From Clostridiales bacterium UBA7103 (GTDB taxonomy: Bacteria > Bacillota > Clostridia > Oscillospirales > Oscillospiraceae): a DNA stretch of 22,465 nucleotides. Shown here in pieces: positions 7,197-13,415 of the stretch. The notes below the pieces were generated by a model. It was given only the letters and a program-made list of their open reading frames with translations. It had not been told where the DNA came from and did not search any database. The translations under genes and the position numbers were made by a program. Every line of letters begins with the position of its first letter. Positions within the stretch are counted from its first letter, which is position 1. Where the stretch lies: assembly GCA_002493305.1 (NCBI GenBank), contig DKYJ01000013.1, positions 27,966-50,430 of the forward strand. The letters are read 5' to 3'.

Positions 7197-8906
7197 TTAC
7201 CTCACCGGTGCTTTCTTGTCTTTGAATATCTCGGATTTTTGCTTTGCCTTCTCAAGCCGCTGGCGGCGCTCCTCCAGCGCGTCATAAACGCTGTCCTCAA
7301 TCTCCCTCGGCGTCATAGAAACATCAGGAAAATACTTTCTAAGCCTGTCCCCGGTGAGGATGACCTTGGTAGTATAGGTATTTTCTCTGTCTTGCGGCTC
7401 GTTGACCTTTGCCGGTTCTGCCGGGAGTACAGCAGGGGCAGATGTGGCCTCCACTGCCTTGACCGCTTCCTTTGGCGGTACGGGAAGATCCGGGGATTTG
7501 GGGATGTTTGTTGAGACCATAGCGGGTGTGGGTATAGGAGTCAGGACTTTTGCTGCCTCAACCGGCTTCGGCTTCTCCACAACTTTAGGAGGCGGGTATC
7601 TGCCCTCAAGCACATCCCGTATTTTATCCGAGGTCAGTTTTTCAGTCTTTGCGACCTCTTTCAGCCTACTCGTGTTCTCATTGCTGACCTTTACATTGAC
7701 CCCGATCAGGTCAACGACCATATCCTGAACCTGCGGCGTAAGGAAAGCAATATTGTAGGCAATGGAGGTTGCCAGAGCGCCTTCATCTACCAGCTCACAA
7801 ACGCTCTTTGTAGCCTCGGACAGCTTCATCAGGCGGTTGAGCTTGGAGGTGCTCATGCCCATTTCCTTTGCCAGCATCTCGTCCGTGTCCATCTTTGGTC
7901 CTGTGTCATTCTTTCTGCGGCGGCCTGCCTTGCGCTTCATGCTGTCGGCCTTCATTCGCAGAGCGCGGGCCTGATCATAGGTGGAAATATGCTCCCTGTG
8001 CAGGTTGCCGTCCGCCACGAGGATCTTCGCGTCATCATCGTCAAGCTGCTGGATTATGGTGGGCACGGGGTAATTCAACTCGCTTGCAATCAGGTGTCGG
8101 CGCTGGCCGGAGAGGATCTCCAGCTCCCCGTCCTTGCCGACTCTGGCAAGCACCGGGTCTTTCACGCCGAAGCGCTCAATGGATTTATACAGCTCCTTGA
8201 AGTCATCGGCCTCCCGGTCAACGGAAAAGGTGTTGATGTCCGCTTTCTTCAAAAAGGCGGGATGCAGAATAACGGAGAAGGCTTCGCCCTCGCTGGGCAC
8301 AGGCAGGCTTTTCTTGTCCTTGGCGGTAGGCGGGCTGAGCTTGCTCTCCAGAATCTTGGTGATGGTCGTTCCGGTAGGGCCTACGGCGGCAGTACCGGCG
8401 GGTGCTTCCTCTTTTCCCGCCTTTTTTGCTGCGGGAGCTTTGGCCTTGCTCTCCTTTGCGGCGGGCCTTTTCTCTTTATCTGAGGCAGCGGGAGCAGCAG
8501 GCTCCGCCGCTTTTTTCTCTTTCTTATCCGGGACAGTTTCAGATTTCTCAGCGTTCTCTGTTTTGGGCACAAGCTTTCCGGGGATCGGGGTTTTCGGGTC
8601 TTTTGCGGCCTTAGTACGGTATTCCAGCGCCTCTTTCTCTGTCATGTCATAGATAAGGGCGGGAAGCTCTTTGAGCTTTGCAAGCTCCGCCGCCCTTTTG
8701 CGCCGGTATCCGGCAACAAGCTCGTACTCTCCATTTTCTGCTTGACGCAGGATCACCGGCTCTTTCAGGCCGTTGATGAGGATGCTGCTGACCAAAGTTC
8801 CATAAGACTTGTCCGGCTGTTTTTCTTCTGCCGCGCCGGGTAAGTCCTGAATGTTTTCAATGGGGATGTTTTTCGGGGTAAGTGTCTTGCTGTTTTCGTT
8901 TGTCAT
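7197..8906 (-). CDS. ParB/KorB-type DNA-binding protein with two ParB N-domains
   Basis: This 569-residue protein starts at the ATG at 8906, which has AAGGAGG at ideal spacing; the longer frame from 9002 is rejected. A first ParB N-domain (about residues 10-100) has GYRRKRAAELAK in place of the GERR box. A long Lys/Ala/Pro-rich linker (about 100-210) follows. A second ParB N-domain (about 211-310) has SGQRRHLIASE and GNLHREHIS. A KorB-like HTH region (about 315-385) includes EMLAKEMGMSTSKLNRLMKLSE, and a Pro-rich C-terminal region ends the protein. ParB proteins bind centromere-like parS sites and spread using CTP. No ParA is visible here. A palindrome of parS type lies 29 bases upstream of its start. 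The protein could serve segregation of an excised circle, gene regulation, or both. Confidence 0.85.
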   Translation of the reverse strand: MTNENSKTLTPKNIPIENIQDLPGAAEEKQPDKSYGTLVSSILINGLKEPVILRQAENGEYELVAGYRRKRAAELAKLKELPALIYDMTEKEALEYRTKAAKDPKTPIPGKLVPKTENAEKSETVPDKKEKKAAEPAAPAASDKEKRPAAKESKAKAPAAKKAGKEEAPAGTAAVGPTGTTITKILESKLSPPTAKDKKSLPVPSEGEAFSVILHPAFLKKADINTFSVDREADDFKELYKSIERFGVKDPVLARVGKDGELEILSGQRRHLIASELNYPVPTIIQQLDDDDAKILVADGNLHREHISTYDQARALRMKADSMKRKAGRRRKNDTGPKMDTDEMLAKEMGMSTSKLNRLMKLSEATKSVCELVDEGALATSIAYNIAFLTPQVQDMVVDLIGVNVKVSNENTSRLKEVAKTEKLTSDKIRDVLEGRYPPPKVVEKPKPVEAAKVLTPIPTPAMVSTNIPKSPDLPVPPKEAVKAVEATSAPAVLPAEPAKVNEPQDRENTYTTKVILTGDRLRKYFPDVSMTPREIEDSVYDALEERRQRLEKAKQKSEIFKDKKAPVR

Positions 8907-8934
8907 GTGATTCCTCCTTGAAATTTCAAAATAT

Positions 8935-8949
8935 GTTTCACCGTGAGAC
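8935..8949. promoter_or_regulatory. parS-like palindrome, copy 3 (between repA and parB)
   Basis: GTTTCACCGTGAGAC is identical to the core of copy 1 and sits between the repA stop and the parB ribosome site. Flanking AAT and ATT bases extend the symmetry (ATATG to the left, GAATT to the right), but the outer CGCATTT arm of the other copies is absent. TTGAAATTTCAA, a second small palindrome, lies at 8918-8929. The position suggests autoregulation of parB or a centromere-like site, which is an inference. Confidence 0.65.
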
Positions 8950-8952
8950 GAA

Positions 8953-9978
8953 TTACGCGTTTCCTGCAAAATCGTGCCGCACCGCGGCAGAATAATACGC
9001 ATCCATCGTGACCGGCGCGTTGTACAGCGCGGTTAAAAGATAGGCTCGTATGTTCCGGATTTTTGTTGTTGTCTCCCGCAGAGAATCCAGCACATAGGCC
9101 ACATGTTCAAAACTCAGCCTTCGGAAACGAGCCTGCACCTTGGTCGTTGGTATATTCTCATTTCCAATCCGAATGCTCTCTGCGGTACTGCAAAGCACAT
9201 CGCAGATAAGCTGCAAAATGCACTCCGGGTCATCATACGGGTAGTTCTCGGCCAGCAGAGGATAATCTATCTGCTCTTTCAGTTCCTCCAAGCAGTCCTC
9301 ATAGTTCTCATTTTCAAACACGAAGCCCAAGGCGCTCTGCGGCTGGGTTCGCGTTTGGGAGGAAGAAAGCCCCTGAATCTCCGAGCATTGCCGTTCACGG
9401 CAATGTGAGCCATTCAAGGGCTTTCTGACGATAGATGGATCAGTATAAATTTTTTCGTTTTGATTTATATCAGTATAATTTGCTTCCCTTTTTGGGCGGT
9501 CTGCACTTCCGTTTTCGGGAAGTCTTGGAGTGTCGTTTTGGGCAGTCTTGGCGTCCCCTTTTGAAGCTTCTGCACTTCCCGTTTTAGGAAGTCTTGGCGG
9601 CTCAGATTTTCCCTTGTGCGTGGTTTCAACAAATTGCCTGACATAAATGATTGTCGGTTTTCCCTGACCCTGCTTTTTCCGCTCAATAAGCCCCACGCCT
9701 TTGACAGTGTCCAGCTCTGCCAACAGACGCACCGCCTTGTTATGTCCACAGCAGAGATCCTCCATGATCTCGTCCACCGTATAATAGATATACACCCGGT
9801 CAAGATCGTCATACCAGCCGTTGCGGGCAGACAGGCCCATGCGGTCGAGCATCATGCCGTAGAGCAGCTTTGCATCCGTGGACAGGTGGCGAAATTCCGC
9901 GCCGGTCACAAGCTGCCGGGGAATGCGGTAAAACGAAAAGCTCTCCGACTGACCGCCGTAAAAGTATTCAAAACTCAT
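8953..9978 (-). CDS. repA: RepA_N-type replication initiator (C-terminal DUF6017-like domain)
   Basis: This 341-residue protein has the RepA_N domain at residues 1-115: FYRIPRQLVTGAEFRHLSTDAKLLYGMMLDRM, then YTVDEIMEDL with HNKAVRLLAELD, a winged-helix fold. A low-complexity linker (about 120-212) contains the repeats PRLPKTGSAEAS and PRLPENGSADRP. The C-terminal domain (about 217-341) fits the DUF6017 type found on initiators of conjugative elements. Such proteins start replication of plasmids and of excised ICE circles. The ATG at 9978 has GGAGG seven bases upstream and overlaps the preceding sortase stop (ATGA). In RepA_N plasmids the origin lies inside the rep gene, and the linker-coding DNA here carries iteron-like and cruciform repeats. 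Confidence 0.88.
   Translation of the reverse strand: MSFEYFYGGQSESFSFYRIPRQLVTGAEFRHLSTDAKLLYGMMLDRMGLSARNGWYDDLDRVYIYYTVDEIMEDLCCGHNKAVRLLAELDTVKGVGLIERKKQGQGKPTIIYVRQFVETTHKGKSEPPRLPKTGSAEASKGDAKTAQNDTPRLPENGSADRPKREANYTDINQNEKIYTDPSIVRKPLNGSHCRERQCSEIQGLSSSQTRTQPQSALGFVFENENYEDCLEELKEQIDYPLLAENYPYDDPECILQLICDVLCSTAESIRIGNENIPTTKVQARFRRLSFEHVAYVLDSLRETTTKIRNIRAYLLTALYNAPVTMDAYYSAAVRHDFAGNA
9365..9425. repeat. nested cruciform inside repA
   Basis: The outer arms GAAAGCCCCTGAA (9365-9377) and TTCAAGGGCTTTC (9413-9425) pair at 12 of 13 positions. Inside them is a perfect hairpin, CATTGCCGT / ACGGCAATG (9386-9394 and 9397-9405), with a 2-base loop. The structure encodes part of the poorly structured RepA linker, so the DNA rather than the protein may be what is selected. 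It is a candidate part of an internal replication origin. An in-frame palindromic insertion is the alternative. Confidence 0.7.
9500..9597. repeat. iteron-like direct repeats inside repA
   Basis: Two 29-base direct repeats lie at 9500-9528 and 9569-9597. Both begin TCTGCACTTCC, end GGAAGTCTTGG, and contain a small CTTCC / GGAAG hairpin. A degenerate third copy (CGTTTTGGGCAGTCTTGG) lies at 9534-9551. The GTCTTGG ends are spaced 23 and 46 bases apart, so the middle copy is in a different reading frame from the outer two, which argues for a DNA-level role. These could be initiator-binding iterons of an origin inside repA, as known for RepA_N plasmids. Confidence 0.55.
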
Positions 9979-10694
9979 TTGTCTGCCTCCAATCTTTCAC
10001 AAAAAACCAGATACCTGTACCTCCCGCCGCTGGCATAGGGGTGGCAGCTCATGAGTGTCAGCAGCTCCCGGTCGTCTTGAATGAGTATCTGGGCAATATC
10101 CGTTGGCTCGATGACACGGATCTCCGTCACGGTGTAATTCATAGTCTCCCATGGGTTTACGAGCTGTACATTATCATCTACCTGTAGCTTGTCTATGTCC
10201 AAGAAATACGCCGCTCCGTTCCAGCCGCGATGCCCGGCGATGACACAGTTGGTGTTCTCCCCGCCGATGGGTAAGCTGGTCTGTCCCAGCACAGCTGCGC
10301 CCGCCGCCATGTTGTCATAGCTTGCCCCAAGGTACACCGGCATTTCCAGCTCAATAGCGGGAACGGACAGCACCGCGGCAACACCGTCCTCAAAGCCATA
10401 GGCGCTCAGATCAACTCCCGCCGCCTCATAAGCCTGGGGATCAGACAGCCCTTGCTGTCTCTCTGCATATATCTTCTCGTTGTAGGCTGCCATGGCCTCA
10501 TACAGCTCCGCATAAGGTTTCGGCGTGTCCTCTGGGACTGTCTCCGCCGGAACGATGAAAGCGTCCATAAAGCTCTCCGCCGCCTCGACGGACGCTTTTT
10601 CAAGGCGTGCTCCGTTCAGGCTTGGGTACAGCAGAGTAAACAACCCCACAATGAACAACAGCACGGCTATACAAATCTCAAGACCTCTTGCCAT
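9975..10694 (-). CDS. class C-like sortase, no C-terminal membrane anchor
   Basis: Sortases are transpeptidases that join LPXTG proteins to pilus subunits or the cell wall. This one has 239 residues. An N-terminal membrane segment (about 5-24) is followed by an extracytoplasmic catalytic domain. The catalytic residues visible are His155 (VIAGHRGWNG), Cys217 (LLTLMSC) and Arg227 (GGRYRYLV). The N-terminal part resembles the lid-bearing region of pilin polymerases. The protein ends right after the catalytic arginine strand, without the C-terminal membrane segment its neighbour has. The ATG at 10694 has GGAGG eight bases upstream; the longer frame from 10754 is rejected. It overlaps both neighbours. 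Confidence 0.9.
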   Translation of the reverse strand: MARGLEICIAVLLFIVGLFTLLYPSLNGARLEKASVEAAESFMDAFIVPAETVPEDTPKPYAELYEAMAAYNEKIYAERQQGLSDPQAYEAAGVDLSAYGFEDGVAAVLSVPAIELEMPVYLGASYDNMAAGAAVLGQTSLPIGGENTNCVIAGHRGWNGAAYFLDIDKLQVDDNVQLVNPWETMNYTVTEIRVIEPTDIAQILIQDDRELLTLMSCHPYASGGRYRYLVFCERLEADK

Positions 10695-11529
10695 ACTTGA
10701 GCCTCCGTATAAACGCATAACAGGCGTAAGCAAGCAGCAGAGCCGCCATACCATAGCAAATGCCGGTCACATACTGTCGCTGCCACGAGGACGATACCGG
10801 CTCTGCTTCTGCCTCGGCTTGCTCTGCTTCCGATATATAGGGAACGCGTACACAATGCACCAGCAGGCGGTGGGTATTCACGCCGATGGGGGTACAGGTT
10901 ATGAGGGTCAGCTGATCCTTGCCCTGCACAATGGACAGGCTGCCGGTGTCCTCCGGGCGAACGGTTTCCATGCTCTCCACCTCGTAGGCCAGCACCTCAT
11001 TGAGCACATGGATATACACCATCTCCCCGGCTTTCAGTTCATGCAAATCGGTAAACATTCTCTGCCCCGCCATGCCGCTGTGCCCGGACAGCACCGCATG
11101 GGTATTGCTTCCTCCGATGGGCAGAGATGTACCCACCACATGGCCGATGGAATGTTCAAGAGTGTCTGCCTCCGTGCCATGGGCAACCGGCAGGTTCACG
11201 GCAATGACCGGTATCTCTATGTAGCACATAGTCCCGTCCCCGTTCAGATTCAACAGCTTTTTGTAATTTGCTGTGGCTGCATTGAGCTGATCGTCAGTGA
11301 ACGCCGGGGAGATGCCCTTGGCAAGCAGGGCATTGTATGCTTCCGCCTCCTGCTTTGCTTTTTGAATGGCTGCGTCATCCATCTGCTCTATGGCCGCAAA
11401 ATACTCTGTCTGTACCCGGCTGCGGTGCCTGTCATAGAGATAATTGCTGATGACCGGGTAGACAGTAACAAGAATTGCAAGTATCAACAGCACGACCAAG
11501 CCGAGCTTTGCTTTTTTGTTATTATCCAC
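10678..11529 (-). CDS. class C sortase (pilin polymerase type)
   Basis: This 283-residue protein starts at the GTG at 11529, chosen because AGGAGGGAG lies directly upstream. The longer frame to 11661 would run back into the pilin gene. A membrane segment lies at about 9-30, followed by a charged helical stalk (about 35-75) and the catalytic domain with His150 (LSGHSGMAGQRMF), Cys212 (LTLITCTP) and Arg221 (NTHRLLVHC). A second membrane segment near 255-274 and a basic tail end it. That two-anchor layout is typical of class C sortases that polymerise pili. It lies just downstream of the LPKTG pilin and upstream of a second sortase, so the likely substrates are the pilin and the LPFTG adhesin. 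Confidence 0.92.
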   Translation of the reverse strand: MDNNKKAKLGLVVLLILAILVTVYPVISNYLYDRHRSRVQTEYFAAIEQMDDAAIQKAKQEAEAYNALLAKGISPAFTDDQLNAATANYKKLLNLNGDGTMCYIEIPVIAVNLPVAHGTEADTLEHSIGHVVGTSLPIGGSNTHAVLSGHSGMAGQRMFTDLHELKAGEMVYIHVLNEVLAYEVESMETVRPEDTGSLSIVQGKDQLTLITCTPIGVNTHRLLVHCVRVPYISEAEQAEAEAEPVSSSWQRQYVTGICYGMAALLLAYACYAFIRRLKYGKRS

Positions 11530-11547
11530 TTCTCCCTCCTGAAAACA

Positions 11548-11567
11548 GGGGAGGCAAGTACCTCCCC
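11548..11567 (-). promoter_or_regulatory. intercistronic hairpin between pilin and sortase genes
   Basis: GGGGAGG and CCTCCCC (11548-11554 and 11561-11567) form a 7-bp stem with a 6-base loop in the 47-base gap after the pilin stop. In the transcript it sits a few bases before the sortase ribosome site AGGAGGGAG. The CCTCCCC arm could also pair with that site. It may lower sortase expression relative to the pilin by attenuation, RNA processing or RBS masking. There is no clear U-tract, so a full terminator is unlikely. Confidence 0.45.
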
Positions 11568-11576
11568 CTAAATCCA

Positions 11577-13415
11577 TCAATAGCTTTTCTTTTTGCTGAG
11601 CTTGTAGATCATAAATGCCGCCGCTCCCATAGCCAGCACACCGCCGACTGTGAACATCCAAGTGCCGTGAGAGCCGGTCTTGGGCAGCTCAAAGCCCTTG
11701 GTATTGACCACGGTAAAGGGTACTGTAGCGTTGACGGAGCTGTTGTCCGCTTTCATCTCAACCGCCTTGCCGTTGACCGTGGCGGAAGCTGTAAGCGTGG
11801 GCCTGTGACAGTTGGGGCAGGCTTCGCCATCGGCGGTAGAGATGACTATTTTAATACCGCTCTTGAGCAGGTTGTAGGCCTTGTCTGTGGCGATCTCGGT
11901 GGCTGTGTACTCATCATCCTCAAGCCCCTTGATGACGATACGACCTTCATGGGTAGGGACAAACTGTGTCGCCTGTTCTTTTTCAGCGGTATGCCCGGCA
12001 GCATAGTAGATACCGTCTATCTGCTTGGCTTTTACAAAGTAACCGTCAGTGTCATTGTGGAGAATGAACTTCACATTCTCAAGGTTTCCCGCACCGTCAG
12101 AAAACTTCTTCGTCATGTCGATGCCGTAGCTGTAAACATGAGCGTCACTGCTGAGAGTGTCGGTATACTCGGTGCTGCTGCGGCTCCAAGTGAGGGTGAC
12201 GGTGTTGGGGTTGCCGCTGTCTCCGCAGACAAGCTCTGTGTCAGCTCTTAGGGTGCAGGAGTAAGTGATACGCATAGTGCAGTCCGAATACCCTCGGTTC
12301 AGGCTGTCAGTACTATAAACCGCTTCACTGGCGTTGATCTCCGCAAGCCCGGCGTCGGTCATGGTAATTGTCATTTGCTGCCCGGTGTAGGCCACATTGA
12401 ATTTCCCGGATGCCGCGTCCCATGTGCTCAAAAGCTCAGTACAGGCAGCGTCCTTATAAAAGGAAATGATGACATCGTTTTTATTGTAGGTGATGCCCTT
12501 GGACAGCTCGTCCGTGAATGTATACTGACTCAGATAGGAGGCCTCGGAGGTGATGGTCGGCAGGGTGGAAAGGATCTGGTAGTCCACCATGTCCCCAGCG
12601 GAGGCGGTGGCATTGGGGGCGTAACCATCTGTAATGTCATTGGTAAGTCCCTTGTTTTTGCCGGTGTCGGCGCTGGCTTCCCTGACGGTCTTTTCCAGCG
12701 TGGGCATGCCGGTTCTGCTTTTGGGATAGACGGTCACATCATACTTCCACCCGCTGCCGTCAATAGCTGTCATAGGCAGGGAGACAAGGAAGGGATCGCA
12801 GGTAGCGGTCACATTCTCCGGGACTTTGGTTTCCAGCACCAGATACAGCCCCAGCTCGTCAATGGCCGCCTTGCTGTTGCCGTATTCATCAGTGATGGGC
12901 ATTGCTGTGCCGCCATTCCTTACATAGGCTTCAAGGCTGTTTTTGACAGTGGTCGCGTTTTCTTTGAGGGCCACTGCGAGGGCGGTATTCAGGGCTTCAG
13001 AGGTAAAGTATAAGACGCCGTTTTCCGTGTGGTGGGCAGAGCTTGTTTCAAGGCCGATAGCGCTGAGAAAAGCGGTGTCTGTAAAGCCATACAGGGTAGT
13101 TACCTTATGCTCCCCGTTTTCGTCAGAGTTGTAAGCTGCAATATCTGCGACACGCAGGTAAGTAAACTCCACGCCTTCAACCGCGTAGCTGCTCATTGCG
13201 TCTATAACGCTCTGATCGTATGCGCCGGAGGACACATAAGCGCCGGTGTCCCAAGCGCCGTCTGCCTCCGCTTTTGTCAGGTCATATTTGTATACCGAAA
13301 GAGTTGCTGCCCTGGCATTGTCAATGGTTGCACCCTCAGCGCTGGCAGGAACGATGCAGCAGCAGAGCATACATACCGCCATAATGAGGGCGAGTGCTTT
13401 ATACAGTTTCTTCAA
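11577..13415 (-). CDS. LPXTG pilin subunit with isopeptide-type domains (SpaA/FimA-like)
   Basis: This is a 612-residue secreted shaft-pilin candidate. The signal peptide covers about residues 1-26 (hydrophobic core ALALIMAVCMLCCCIV, then ASA). A pilin motif VYPK has its Lys at 232, the usual acceptor for sortase-made isopeptide bonds. E-box-like segments are LYLVLETKVPE (about 190-200) and YTATEIATDKAYNL near the C-terminus, typical of Cna-B/SpaA domains with internal isopeptide bonds. The sorting signal LPKTG is at 577-581, followed by a membrane segment and the KLSKKKSY tail. The start is a TTG at 13415 with AAAGGAG at suitable spacing. It overlaps the end of the adhesin gene by four bases. 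Two sortases follow, so this is a self-contained pilus locus. Confidence 0.9.
   Translation of the reverse strand: MKKLYKALALIMAVCMLCCCIVPASAEGATIDNARAATLSVYKYDLTKAEADGAWDTGAYVSSGAYDQSVIDAMSSYAVEGVEFTYLRVADIAAYNSDENGEHKVTTLYGFTDTAFLSAIGLETSSAHHTENGVLYFTSEALNTALAVALKENATTVKNSLEAYVRNGGTAMPITDEYGNSKAAIDELGLYLVLETKVPENVTATCDPFLVSLPMTAIDGSGWKYDVTVYPKSRTGMPTLEKTVREASADTGKNKGLTNDITDGYAPNATASAGDMVDYQILSTLPTITSEASYLSQYTFTDELSKGITYNKNDVIISFYKDAACTELLSTWDAASGKFNVAYTGQQMTITMTDAGLAEINASEAVYSTDSLNRGYSDCTMRITYSCTLRADTELVCGDSGNPNTVTLTWSRSSTEYTDTLSSDAHVYSYGIDMTKKFSDGAGNLENVKFILHNDTDGYFVKAKQIDGIYYAAGHTAEKEQATQFVPTHEGRIVIKGLEDDEYTATEIATDKAYNLLKSGIKIVISTADGEACPNCHRPTLTASATVNGKAVEMKADNSSVNATVPFTVVNTKGFELPKTGSHGTWMFTVGGVLAMGAAAFMIYKLSKKKSY

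Noticed and set aside
8134..8652. Plus-strand frame of 172 residues rich in Ala, Ser and Phe
   Set aside because: It is the antisense of the low-complexity linker of the ParB-like gene, so the open frame is a composition effect.
9500..9597. Possible CRISPR-like repeats
   Set aside because: Only two good copies exist, they are coding within repA, and there is no spacer series or cas gene.
10525..11571. Plus-strand frame of 348 residues
   Set aside because: It is antisense to both sortase genes, which carry complete catalytic motifs, and shows no domain of its own.
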